DNA of 64,000 bases from Mesorhabditis belari (Eukaryota; Nematoda; Chromadorea; Rhabditida; Rhabditidae): contig CAUEEP010000757.1 in assembly GCA_958450365.1 (NCBI GenBank), positions 1-64,000 on the forward strand, written 5' to 3'. The position numbers and the translations under genes were made by a program. The notes beneath the pieces are model-generated. The model worked only from the letters and a program-made list of their open reading frames with translations. It made no database searches and was not told where the DNA came from. Positions 44,352 to 56,385 of this stretch are shown one piece after another. Numbering within the stretch: position 1 is the first letter of the stretch; every line of letters starts with the position of its first letter.

Positions 44352-47300
44352 CTAGTGCTCAAAATCGTGAATATGAACGAGTGGAGCATTCTCATCGACA
44401 TTTCTCCTCACTATTCTTGCTTGTGCGAGTCGACTCTCTTCATTCACTGGATCGAGAAAGGAGATCATCTGAAACAATGCAAATCATGATGTGAATCAAT
44501 TTTATAATATGCTGAATTGGATTAGACAACTTTAAAAATCCCCATAGAAGAAGGAACAAGCGAAATCTTCTCTAAAGACTTCTCTAAAGACTTCTAAAGA
44601 CTTCTCTAAAGACTTCTAAAGACTTCTCTAAAGTGACCCACCGATTCCCTGTCAATCTTGACTTTGTGTGTCCGAATGTCATCGTAAGCCCGAATATCCG
44701 AATTGTCCAAACTATCCGAAATATAGCTGTCTCGATTTGATTCTGAAAACGAATTGAATTCTCTCCAGTATTGTGGCATTACACTCACCCAGTGTTGGCC
44801 TTCTCATAATCACTGGATATTCATCGGATCGTCTTCTGATCAAATGACGGCTCATTTTTGAATCCGGATAAAGGTCATCTGAATCGTTTTTTTTTATTTA
44901 ATCACAATATTTTCTTACCATCATCGATTTTCTTTCCACCTTTCTTGAGCAAGAAACAATAAAGACAGAGACAAAGGAGAATTAAAAGAACGAGGAAACA
45001 AGTCAGGAGAACTGAGTAGATCATCCATTGAGGAGATACTGAAAAGATAACAATATTGCTTTCTTTTTCGGTTATTCTTAAAATGAGATCTTTTTTATTT
45101 GAGAAACTTACATAAAAGAGCTGCTTCGGGTCGACCATTCGGCGTGTAATCGTGAATCTTTCCGAAGACCGATGGCTCACTTTCTGGGGGTCCGTAGATC
45201 TAAAAGAGTCATTCTTTTTTGTTGAAATTATTGTTGAAATTGTTATTTTGATAGTTTAATGCTTTGTAATGCTCTTTCTATAATCATTTACCCACCCAAA
45301 GTCTCGGATCAACCGCTCCACAAGTATCATTGCCATCCGAGAGTCCCAAATCTTGCATCATCAATCCTTTAAGATCAATCTAAACAAAGATTTTGTTTCT
45401 TTAAAGAAATCTTCAAGTTATATTTCAAATTATTAATCTCAAATGAATTTCTGTTTACCTGTTGAACCATTCCTCCATTGTGCTCATCATATTCATAAGC
45501 TGCTCCAAAATCAGTCACACAACCAGCCTCTTTATCGTTTAGAACATCTAAAAGTAAATGAAATATAGAAAAACACATTAGAATTTCAATTAAATAGAAA
45601 AGAAATGTAATTGTAAAGACTTATAGAACTCACTGATCAATGCAAACTCGACACTCGTCAATGGGAGTCCCGGATCTTGAACGCTGAACTTGCTGCCATC
45701 GATCTGAAACAGTTATGGCAATATTTAGTTATAAAACAGTTATGGCAATATTGAATAATATTAGGGGTTCGCAAAAGAAACTGCGCATGACTTTCCGGAA
45801 CAATATTTTCTCTATTTGAAAGTGCTCTAACCCAGTTTAAATTTTATTCTATTGTGTTGATAACGCTTATTTATTTTACTGATTTTCACATTTGTTTGAC
45901 CATTGGATTATAAATAATTTTAGTTGCGAGCGTGCCTTCTCTATGACCTCAAAATGAAGAAATCAGCATCGAAGTCGCACCGGAATCTTTGTGAAACATT
46001 CAGAGAAAACATTTTGAGTGAAAGGACTTGCCAGGAATGGTTTCGACGTTTTCGTGAAGGGGATGGCAGTTTGGAAGATGGATATTGTCCAGTTGTCTTC
46101 GATAATGCAGAGTTGCTGGAGATTGTAGAGTTGGATCCAACTCATACTTTGCCCCTCAAATGAGCCGAATACTATAATTTCTCAAATCTACGCCGAAGAG
46201 CTGAAGAAAGTTGATGCAATTCTACGAGAAAGAGGTGTTAATCCAAGGACAATCCATTTACTCGCTCACAATTTCCGGGTACACACATCAAACTTGGCTC
46301 AAAACACCATAGAAGAATTAGGCTGGAAACTCGTGCCTCATCCGCCCTATTCGCCTGATATCGCTCCCTCAGATTACCATTTGTTCCTGTCTATGCAACA
46401 CTTCCTTGCAAATCAACAGTTTAACAATTACCAAGAAGTCGAAATTTGGGTGCAAGACTATTTTGCGTCACAAGATCCGGAATCTTTCGAATCAGGCATC
46501 CGAAGTCTACGTAAAAAATGGAAAAATATAGTTGATAATTTTGGCGAGTACCTTTTGGAATAAAGTCTTTTATTATTAATTTTCGAGGTGTTTGAACGTT
46601 GCGTATAATACGCAGTTTCTTTTGCAAACCCCTAATACATTTAAAACTTTTTTATCACTTACATATAAGTTAAAGAAACGTCTTGATGGATGAGTGCCGA
46701 GTGGAGTTCGTCGCTCCAATTTCACCAAATGAATCCGATCATCGCCTTTCGGGATTTGTTCTGAAATGTTTGAATAAAGATTTTCAAAGCTTGCTTTATT
46801 AATAACTTACTTCCAGCACTTGCTGTGAACACTCCTGGATCCTCAGGATTCATTTGTACATTCAAACTCCCATAAACGTCTAAGAAGACTCGGAAACTGA
46901 AACAAGTTTGAGGGAATTTAAGTGGAAATTAAAATTAATTTACATAATTCGTCCATATGAATAAAACATGACGAGTGGTGTGTTTTCCTTTAATTCTACA
47001 CTTGGTAAACGCAATTTGAGCCAGATTCGTTGCAGTACTCCTGAATTTCTCGGCACTGTGTAGATTGATCGATAAGCGTTTAGAGAGGTGGCTGACAGAG
47101 AGAGACTTCCGTCTAAATTCGTTCTAGTAAAGAAAACCTTTTAGCTAAAAACCTCTAGGCTTTCGACAAGTGCCAAAGTTTGAATATTGATAATTGTCCG
47201 CACAATCGCATGCGAATTCCGGGTCTCGACTGCTTGTCATCGGACGACAACGAGCATCTCCTTTACAGCGAACTGCGCAAACGCCACAGCCACGCTGAAT

Positions 47301-50300
47301 TGTTGAAAATAAGCCAATACTCAATCCAAAATATAAGCTAATCATAGGCTTTAGCTTGTCCAGATAAGATACTCCAGTTGCAAGCCTTGGCCGTAAAATA
47401 CAGGATGACGAATTATAGCGACAATGTTTTGGAAAAGTATCTAGCAAATGTCGAATTTATTTCAAAAGTGGAAAATATTATATAGAGAATTGTAGCTCTA
47501 ATTCTTGGCAATATTTAGATACCAAAATCTTTTCGATTCGAATTATACAACTCATTTAACAAGCGCTTGAATGAGCGCGACATCTCTTCGGCGAATCTGT
47601 TATTCGGCCGCTTTTCTTTATTAAAAATTGTTTAGAAAAGCTTTTGAATATTTCTTTATTGCAAAAATAACGTTTAACATCATTTAATAACAATAAGAAT
47701 TACACTTAATTGTTTTAGTTGAACTGGTATAACCAAAATTTAAGTTAGAATCAAAGAGAGGATCAAAGAGAGGCTAGAGCTCATTCAAGCGCTTGTTAAA
47801 TGAGTTGTCTAAGTTGAATCGGAAAGCTTTTAGTAGATAAATATTGCCAAGAATTAGAGCTACAATTCTCTATATAATACTTGCCACTTTTGAAATAAAT
47901 TAGCCATTTGCCAGATACTTTTAGTTGTCGATATAATTCGCGGTTACTCTGTACTATTTGAAACTCAATGTGAATCAAAGACAAGACTTTTTTCAAACTC
48001 ATTGCCAGCTAAGACTTTGCTTTCAAAAAGTTTTTAAACTTAAAGATGTTTTTAAAAGTTATTGCCTTCTCACCATCACTCCAAATGATCGTTTCTGAGG
48101 AGCGACAAGTGTCTTTGTCATTTGTCTCTCGAATTCCTCATGTAAATTCACTCGATGACCATTTGAGAAAACATCTTTCACACAACCCTAGCCATTCTTT
48201 TAATCAATTATATTCTTTTAATGAACTTACTCTTAATGACGGCAATTTCTCTCTTGTATTCTCAAAATATTTCTGCCGAAAATCCTCCTTGTAAATCCCG
48301 GGTTTCACCTTTTTATGAAACATTCCACCGATGAAAAGAACCGAGCCACGAATGAGTAAAGTCTTGTACATCTCTGTGAATCATTGTTTTTTGAATTTAA
48401 CAATTTGAATTTATAAACCAGATGTGTCAAACTCGTTCTCCTCAGTGAGCAACTTTAATTCGCACAACTCTCGATCAACCATCAAATAGTAGGAATCCAA
48501 ATCTTTATAGAAAGCAACTCTTGACCAGTTGTCCGATGAAAAACCTGTAATTTGAAGATACAAGAATGCAAAAATTCTGTACAAATTCGACCTCCAATTC
48601 TGTAAACAGCACAAGCTGAGCATTTCTCATCGAAAGTCTCACTTTGAGTGCAATACATTGCTGTCATTTTCTCGCCATGATAGTGCACCTTAAATGAAAA
48701 ATCAGATCTTAATAGCTTTTTCTTTTCTTTACCTGAAATCTTCCCCATTCTTCCTCTTCTTTCCAACTCCCAAACATCAATAATCCTGAGTCTGCATCCG
48801 ATCGAAAAGTCATCGCCGTTTTGATACTCAATGGACTCAAAACATCAGGTAAATAAAGAAAAGAGAGAAGATCGGGAACACGGAGAAGATGATAAGCTAA
48901 AGATTCTTCATCTAACTAACGAACTAACAATCTTTGATTACCTTGTTGTTCTTCATTTTCTCTGTGTCCACAAGCTGGTGATGGAAGAGGATCGAAAATT
49001 GAGGAAAGAATTTTACAAGTGCAAATCGGTTGATCCCAACAGAACTCACGAGATCGAAGGTTTTGTCTAAAACTTTCAACTTTCAAAGTCTTTAGATAGA
49101 TTTCTAGAAACCATCGATTCAAAAATTCAAAAACTTTACCCCAATTTATGCAATCGATCACTTTCCATGCACTCATTAGCCACATCAACCGGATGAGTCA
49201 AGATCACTTGTCCATCGACTTTTACAACCAATCGAATCACTTTCATCTCATCTAAGCCGAGATTCGGTTGAAACTGAAATAGAAAACATTCTTTTAGCTT
49301 ATCTTTCAATTTCCTTTTCTTTAAAACCTTGTATCGTCCATCGATTTCTACGGCTCTCGTCGAGATTCGAAACTTGACTGTATGCCATCGTCCATCCGCC
49401 AACATACCCACATAATTTCTGGGATAACCATCGATTCTCATAAAGAAATCTGAAGAAATTGATTGCTTTAAATGAGCGACTTTTTTTTCTACCATTCTCC
49501 AATCGATAGTGACTGACGAGATTCTCAGTCATATAGACTTCAAAGAGACTCTGCGCTGTGTGATCGGTTCGAAAAGTGAACTCGAAATATTCATCACTTG
49601 CACCAAATGAGATCTCGACGCCACGATCCGAATCAATTAAACATTCACTAAAAATGAAGCTTTAAAAAAGGCTATAAAGGCTATAAAAGGCTAGTTAAAA
49701 GGCTAATTTAGTTTTTCAATTGGAAAGCTCAATTTTTTGAGGTTTAAAATCGGTTACCGATTGCCCAAATTGAATTGACAAATAGTCGATTAATTAAACA
49801 AAGTTTAATCAGATAAAATTTGACTTAAATAAAGAAATGTTTTTAAGCTGTTTTAACTTACGGTTGTGGATTGATTCGCTGAATACATCTGATTTCCGAT
49901 GCTTGAATAGTCGGCGCCAGTTCTGAGTTGGGTTCTTGAGGGAAAACATGGAGAATCCCGGCTGCTTCTCCGTCCAAAATCGTTTCTATTTGATTAGCGA
50001 TTGCTAAAAATGGATAATGAAAATTTCCCTGGTTTAGTTACCATCAGAAAATGAGAATGTTGTGACTGTGTTGAGGACAGAAGCAACTTTCAGATCAATT
50101 CTAAAAATCTCATAATCTCATCTAAGTTTTTGAATCTTTACCCCTTCTCATTGTTGAAACCAGGTGGCCAAATGATTGTGACATTTTGACGGCAATTGTT
50201 CCTTCGCAAGATATCTTGCAGCAAATCCAAATCACGAATTCTAGAAAATTTTGATGAAATGAGAAGTTTTCTAAGATTAGTTTTGAGATTGGAATCAAAT

Positions 50301-51085
50301 TCTGACTAATAACCTCAATTTTCAAGAGTTTTCGATGAATTTCCAAGTTCTTTAACTTAAGGTTTAACTTTAACTTTAATTCCAACTCATTTAACTCTCA
50401 TTTAGCTCTCATTTAACTGCAACAGTCTCTCTCTTTGTCAATTTTCAACTCTTAATCCAATCAAGTACTTCGAAATGTTTATGTCAATCACTTCTCCTTT
50501 CCTTTCCCTTTCTTTGACATCAAAGTGTCCCAATTCTCACTCACAAATCCCTCTTTAGAGAAGAAAATCTCGTAAAATTTGCATAAAATGTCTTTGTTAA
50601 GATGGATTGAGGAGATTCCTTTGATTGTTGAGAAAGAAAAAAGGAAAGAGATTTGGATAAACTCCAAAAACGAAGACTCATTCACTTTTTGAATCAAATT
50701 GAACAAACAATTACTAATAAAGTTTATTATTTGTTCTAAAACTCACTGAAATCCGACGGTTTTCTTCTCGCGAACTTGATATGATTGATAAAGACCGCTT
50801 TGAATCACAGTGACGATTTCCGTTCCTCCAGTGTGAGGCATCTAAAAGATTGAATAAAAATTGAATCGATATAGAAATCCTAAAATCCTATTAGTTACTG
50901 ATTTTTAACTTGAGCTAATGTAAGGATGACTTATGATCGCTAAAAATAGAGCTATTACAAAGCTAAAATCGAATTCTTTACCTCACAAAGTACATTCGAT
51001 TGCACTCCATCATTTAGCCTTAATGGAAGGATTTGTGTCTTGCTTTGACCAGCCAAAAAATGGCGTCGACAAGAGCGCCGAGCTG
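44352..51085 (-). CDS. Caspr/neurexin-IV-like adhesion receptor
   Basis: More than twenty minus-strand exons. Order from the N side: a fibrinogen-like Caspr segment (LRLNDGVQSNVLCE; DLDLLQDILRRNNCRQNVTI), laminin-G 1 at 50.0-49.1 kb (FRTDHTAQSLFEVY, DGRWHTVKFRISTRAVEIDG), EGF-like at about 49.05 kb (FCWDQPICTC), laminin-G 2 at 48.86-48.05 kb (FRSDADSGLLMFGSW, LLIRGSVLFIGGMF), EGF at 47.15-47.33 kb (CGVCAVRCKGDARC, FACDC), laminin-G 3 from 47.1 to about 45.6 kb (FRVFLDVYGSLNVQ), a juxtamembrane part, one transmembrane helix at about 45.0 kb (VLLTCFLVLLILLCLCLYCF) and a tail of about 110 residues ending VHIHDFEH. Caspr proteins organise cell contacts and neuronal membrane domains. The N-terminal part (discoidin and first laminin-G domains in the family) was not found, so the gene probably begins beyond 51.1 kb or is diverged. 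Introns hold mariner 3 and a foldback. Confidence 0.75.
44577..44636. repeat. Short tandem repeat, 10/12-bp units
   Basis: ACTTCTCTAAAG and ACTTCTAAAG alternate about six times at the junction of an exon and intron of the Caspr-like gene; the splice site next to it may be affected by copy number. Confidence 0.8.
45761..46635 (+). mobile_element. Mariner element 3, internally deleted
   Basis: 875 bp, TIR TTAGGGGTTCGCAAAAGAAA with complement at the right, TA on both sides (45759-45760, 46636-46637). Antisense in an intron of the Caspr-like gene, whose flanking laminin-G exons remain intact. Confidence 0.93.
45924..46563 (+). pseudogene. Mariner transposase with internal deletion
   Basis: The N-terminal part (RACLLYDLKMKKSASKSHRN, CQEWFRRFREGDGSLED) runs to a stop at 46161-46163; the C-terminal part resumes with HLLAHNFRVHT and YSPDIAPSDYHLF and ends VDNFGEYLLE. 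The second DNA-binding helix region and the first catalytic Asp segment are missing, about 350 bp short of full length. In place of the usual second-Asp motif it reads AHN. Confidence 0.88.
47395..47950. mobile_element. Foldback element, about 170-bp arms
   Basis: About 47395-47575 is the reverse complement of about 47783-47950: TATATAGAGAATTGTAGCTC left, GAGCTACAATTCTCTATATA right; also ACAAGCGCTTGAATGAGC / CTCATTCAAGCGCTTGT. Loop about 200 bp. It lies in the intron just 5' of the EGF exon of the Caspr-like gene; part of the left arm touches that exon's acceptor side. Confidence 0.88.
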
Positions 51086-51289
51086 GGACCACTGAAAACA
51101 AGTTTACTCATCATTTTCGTTAAACAATCTCAAACAATCTCAAATTCTGATCTATTTTCTTTCACAAACCTTCAGCAATTACAGCTAGAAATAAAGCGAA
51201 TAGACAGGCGATTGTCCGCAATCGACCCGACGGTCGCGGAAGCATCCGCCTTTAAAGATTTCTAAAGAAATATAATTCAAATATTGCTA

Positions 51290-52085
51290 AAACAACTGAA
51301 AAATAATGAATAATACAATAGAATTCAAGAATAAATTCAAATTGAATAGAAATTTGTTAGAATTTAAAAGCGATAACTTTTTCAACAGAATTAATTACAG
51401 ATCTTTGTAAAAATATACCAGTTTTTTAAAATCGATCTTGATAAATACTAGGAAAACAAAGAATTTCTGCAAAAACAAAGCCGAATAGCTTAAAAAAGAC
51501 TCGTGTTTCCTTTTTTGGCTGTTTTTCAGCGGACTTACGAGGTGAAAGAGGATCAAATTTCACAAAAACGATCACTGGCCATATGAAAAGAAACAATATA
51601 ATAATCCAAATACTAATTTGGTATCAAAAAAATCATTGTTTCATTGATTTTCACATAAAAATGTTTTCGAACCGTGTAAAATTGGGTCTATTTGAGTTGG
51701 GACTGAAGAGAAAACGGAAATGGGAACGATAATCTTTTGGTGTTAACACAAAAGTGAAAAGAGAAAGTGAAGAGAAAGAGATCGTTGTGATGAAGAAAGA
51801 GGAGATGAAGACAAATAAAAGATTGGGAAAAGAGGAAAACATCGATAGGGACATTGATGATGAGAGGGACAATGAGAGGGACAATGAGAGGCGAACAAAT
51901 CATTTGAAGAAAAGCACACTTGAATCGCATTTGATAAGTTGATTTAAAGAAAATCTTTTTTTTTTCGGTATTGCAATCGCTTGAGGAATATCAAATTCTT
52001 TTTAGATTAAGTACCAATTATTCTAATAATAGTTTTCTTCTCACAGATCACTATTACGATAGAATTCAAAGGATTCAAAAATAAA
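51290..52085. other. Intergenic, low complexity in part
   Basis: No gene supported. 51755-51895 is a purine-rich GA stretch (GAGAGGGACAATGAGAGGGA tandem) that gives long but meaningless open frames. Confidence 0.5.
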
Positions 52086-52088
52086 TAA

Positions 52089-52647
52089 ACATTCGAATTC
52101 CAATCTAAACCTAATTCCACCTTCATTTTCTTGACCGATTGCTCTGAAAACTTGTTTACAGATAGAAATCGATATTTTTGACTTTGGTACGAGTATCAGC
52201 TCTATAATAGACGAATAATAATATCTCTTACAACAAAATAAAGAAATGAATGGCAAAGAATTTAAAAGCGAGGAGAATTGAACCCTCGATCTTCTGAAGA
52301 TGAAAGGTTATTTGCTTATATTGGATTCTAATACTGTAATAGTAAGAATTCTTCAGTCTACCAAAACTGAACGGTAGAATTTAAAGGATTCAAAATCGAT
52401 AAACTAATACAAGAGACTTTGGTACTAGTATCAGCTCTATGAACTAAAGATTAGTAACAAACATTTTTGATCTTTACTATAGGAAAATTTCAACTCAAAC
52501 CTAATTCCACCTTTGTTTTCTCAACCGTTTTTTGACCTATTGCTCCAAACTTTTGCTGAAAATATCGATTTCTATCTGTAGACAAGATTTCAGAGCAATC
52601 GGTCAAGAAAATGAAAGTGGAATTAGGTTTAGATTGGAATTTGAATG
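52089..52647. mobile_element. Foldback with about 90-bp arms
   Basis: 52089-52178 and 52557-52647 are inverted copies, about 95 percent alike by eye (AATCTAAACCTAATTCCACC left, GGTGGAATTAGGTTTAGATT-like right). A third partial copy in the left-arm orientation lies at 52492-52546. Two CTTTGGTAC-AGTATCAGCTC blocks occur at 52182 and 52419. Confidence 0.8.
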
Positions 52648-53487
52648 TCTAATCTGTACCAGGCCTGGGTTACCCGCACGAACTTTAATTTTTAGATCAA
52701 TCTTGACCAAGAAAGATCTGATACGAATAGCACTTGATACACCGGATTATCAAGAGTTTTCTTTAAATGAAAAAGACTATGAGTTGAATTTGAATCTTGT
52801 AAAACAGCAATTAAATAATTGAATTGAATTGAATTGAATAAATGAATAAATTGAATAAAACAGCAATTGAATAAAGTTCAGAATAAAACTGAATATGAAA
52901 TAAAACATATAAGGGAAGAAAATTAAGAAAATGATTCAAAATAAAGAAAAAAACTGACAGAAACCTTTTCGTAAAAAGAAGTCATCTAGTTGAGAGTTTT
53001 TTTTTTCGTTAGTGAGAAAGAGAGAGAGTGTATTTGTTGAGTAACGAGATTACAGTCACTAATCTCCGCCGTCGGCTGGCAATAATCCCACAATGTTGCA
53101 ATTTTTAGTGAAAAAGAAGTCAAGAGTCGAAGAGAAGCTTGCACGAGGGCAAACACGCGGAGGAAAGTGAAGAATTCTCGGATAGATTTAGAGAGATTTT
53201 TGAAGGAAAAGACTGAAAATGATACAATGGCATCTCTTTATTTTATGCACCCCTCATCAAATGTTTGCACAATTCGGCCCCGATCCACGCCCGATCCATC
53301 CACTTTTGCTAACGGATGTAGACTCAGCTCGTCACTTTTAAAGCTAACAAAGTCTAGGTAGATTGAACTAATTGATACTCTAATTTAGATTCATTCCTTG
53401 CTTGAGTTCAGCCAATTTTGGGTTAAAGATGTAGCTGGCGATAGAAACAGTTGTGGATTAACAACGGCCTATCAACTGGATAGGCTG

Positions 53488-54092
53488 AATTTCACGCTAA
53501 CCATGATACTGCTTTCCATTTTTTGCTAAACCCCACTCTGTCAAAAGTTATACGCATTTAACGAGAAAAATCAAATATAGACGTTAAAACTGGACTTTTC
53601 AGGTCAGAAAGTAGTGTAGGAATGGCTGAGTGGTAGTCAATTAGAATACAAGGCAAAATTTCTCAATTAGATCCAGGGCATCAGCTGACTTTTTGTCTTG
53701 CTTTTTTAGGTTTAAATGGCTTGTGTGTTCTCCGCTCCAAACCCACTATTTTTAGCACATTTTTTCTTGACAAAAACATTCATTTTTATCCTTATTTGTG
53801 GCGTGCACAAATTGTGTACGATTGTGTGCGGCGATAAGGAATACAAAAGCCATTCAAACCCAAAAAAAGTAAAACAAATAGTCAGCCGGCGGATTCGAAC
53901 CTGTATTGCCTTGTATCCTAATCTACCACCACTCGACCACCCGTGCACTGCTTACTTAGCTGAAATATTCGGTTTTAAGGTCTACCTTTGCTTTTTAAAG
54001 CTCTTTACAAAGGTTTAAAAGCTTATAACTTTTGACAGAGTACCATTTAGCAAAAACGGAAAGCAGTATCATGGTCAGCGTGAAATTCTGCG
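53488..54092. repeat. Inverted pair of tRNA-derived repeats
   Basis: 53488-53700 (+) and 53880-54092 (-) are diverged copies of one repeat. Both start with AGCAGTATCATGGTCAGCGT-type sequence and CTCTGTCAAAAGTTATA, then a tRNA-like core: GGCTGAGTGGTAG at 53623 (+); TGGTCGAGTGGTGG and GGTTCGAATCC on the minus strand at 53946-53882. The core has A and B boxes at tRNA-Ser/Leu-like spacing but no proper stems, so SINE or tRNA pseudogene. Confidence 0.7.
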
Positions 54093-54510
54093 TCGAATGA
54101 TCATCTAAGTGCATCTAAATTAAGCCAGCCAATCCAGTTGACATCCCCTTGTAAGTATGCTTAGCTTCAGCAAATCTATTAATCAAGTTAAATCAAGGTT
54201 ATTAATCAAATCAAATCAAGATTATTAATCAAATCAAATAAACTTTTTAGAAATCATGGCAAATCGAAGGTAAATTTTTGGTGTTTTCAAGGAAAATTTT
54301 AAAAATTTAAAGCCAAAAGGATGAATCCAAAGATGTGAAAGGAAAATATTTTTTAGAAAAGCTTCAAAAACCATTTCAAACCAAGAAAACTTTTTGAAAC
54401 AAACTGAATTTTTGCCGTAGACAAAACACAAAATTTTAGAGCTCAATCAATCTTTTAACAAAGGGATTCTCAAAAGTTCTCACCTTGTATCACTTTCCCA
54501 AAAAATATAG

Positions 54511-54750
54511 GAAAGCGATAATCGATTTCCCATTCACTTTTCCCAAATATTGAAAGCGATAATCGATTTCCCATTCACTTTTCCCAAATATTGAAGCGAA
54601 ACGATTTCCCATTCACTTTTCCCAAATATTGAAAGCGATAATCGATTTCCCATTCACTTTTCCCAAATATTGAAAGCGATAATCGATTCCCCATTCACTT
54701 TTCCCAAATATTGAAAGCGATAATCGATTTCCCATTCACTTTTCCCAATT
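54511..54750. repeat. 41-bp tandem repeat, about 6 copies
   Basis: Unit GAAAGCGATAATCGATTTCC plus CATTCACTTTTCCCAAATATT. The third copy carries a short deletion; the others are near identical, suggesting recent expansion. Confidence 0.92.
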
Positions 54751-55149
54751 CCCAAACTGATTGCTCATTCTGATTCTTTTCGATTTTAAAAAAACCAAAA
54801 AAAAATGATTAAGAAAATGAAAAGTTCTTTTAAAATTGTTAAAATATTTGTTGATTTTTATATAGCTTTTTGAGCAAATTGTTAAAATATTTTAAAAAAA
54901 ACTATTTAAAATATAGAAATAAAACTCGCGATCAGTGTCAAAACGCGTCAAAATTCGAGTGCTCATTGTGCCGCAAAATTTCGTTTTTTTCGCTTTTTCG
55001 GTATTGTTATAGTCGAAAAAGAATCAAAAATTCTCAAAAAGAGCTTAAAAAAACGTGTTTAGCTTTTTCGAATACACAAAATTTGCGAACACTTTTTTCG
55101 GGGTTCGAGCGATTTCCCTGAAATGAAATGTCATAACATTTCTCGGCAA

Positions 55150-55835
55150 TTTGTCAAACATTTTTGCAAACTTGTTTTATAAATTGATTTTTATATAGTT
55201 TTTGAACAAACTGATAATCAAACTTATAATTTAAAGAGATTAATGCGCGGAGCAGATAGGCCGATCGACCTTTCCCCTTCGACCTTATGCTTTAGATCTA
55301 GTGGCTCTTTGCCGTAAGTAATTGGCTTATTGATTTCAGTATGTATTGTATGATTAAGTATCACTGTGCATTTCTCTATGATTTCTTTCACTTTATCGTT
55401 TGAATAAAGTATTATTATTATTTCGTTGGGTCGAGGTAGAGGTGGGCGCCGGCGACTTGGCTGGAGTCTGCTGCAATATGCTAGAGGCTGTGCTGGTGCC
55501 TTTTATTTTGGTTTTTTAAAACGGCCAAAAATATGCAAATCTTTCAAAACCAAATCTTTAGCCCAGTGGTCTAACTCCGCTGCCCGAATGAATGGGAAAA
55601 AATACTGCCCCACCCATCCGAACTAACGTTCCCGGCGTGTAGCCTGTAACGTTCCCGGCGTGTAGCCCGTAACGTTCCCGGCCGAACTAACGTTCCCGGC
55701 TTATAGCCGCTTCGCATAACATTTCTCGGGAAATTGTCAGAAAATTCTTGCAAACTTGTTTTATAAATTGATTTTTATATAGCTTTTGAGCAAACCGATA
55801 ATCAAAATTATAATTTAAAGAGGTTAATGAGCGAT
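55150..55835. repeat. Dispersed AT-rich repeat, two direct copies
   Basis: 55165-55240 and 55745-55830 share TTGTTTTATAAATTGATTTT and the following 60 bp. Between them lies a 26-bp tandem array AACGTTCCCGGCGTGTAGCC (55627-55700), GC-rich against the flanks, and a CCCAGTGGTCTAACTC A-box-like block at 55561. Confidence 0.75.
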
Positions 55836-56268
55836 TTAAAACATTGAAATGAGAAAATTTGGCATGATGAGTCATGGATTTGGACATTGAGAAATGGGAA
55901 GAATCGTTTGTCAGTGATGTTTGACTTTGAATCAGTTTGACAAAGGGGAAAAGGGAAATCAACAATTAAAAGTTTTTAATTGTAAACAGAAAACAAGTTT
56001 AAAAACATATTTCTATCTAGATTTTTCTTTCTATTTAATTCTCTTTTCTTCTAATCACCGAAATGGTTGAATAATTCGATCAGTTGAACGGGAATTTGAA
56101 AGGAAAAGAGAGATTTCACTCTAGCAAAATCCATTTTCAACCTTAAAAGATTTAAAAATAAAGCAAAGGATTTGAAAAAGAGTTTAAAAATAGTCAAAAA
56201 CAGTTTGTTGATTAATTTTAATTAAGAAATTTTAGGTAAATTGTTGAAAATTGAAAGCTATTTAGCTA

Positions 56269-56385
56269 AGATTTGATCAGTTTTGCTGTCTTTTACAAAG
56301 ATTTGATCAGTTTTGCTGTCTTTTACAAAGATTTGATCAGTTTTGCTGTCTTTTACAAAGATTTGATCAGTTTTGCTGTCTTACT
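56269..56385. repeat. 30-bp tandem repeat, 4 copies
   Basis: AGATTTGATCAGTTTTGCTG plus TCTTTTACAA, perfect in the first three copies. Confidence 0.93.

Noticed and set aside
51651..51942. Overlapping open frames on both strands
   Set aside because: They result from a GA-rich low-complexity tract; residues are only Ser/Leu/Phe or Lys/Glu/Arg.
52262..52330. tRNA on the minus strand (GGTTCAATTCT box)
   Set aside because: Only a T-arm-like piece and a palindromic stem are visible; no D-arm or matching acceptor stem.
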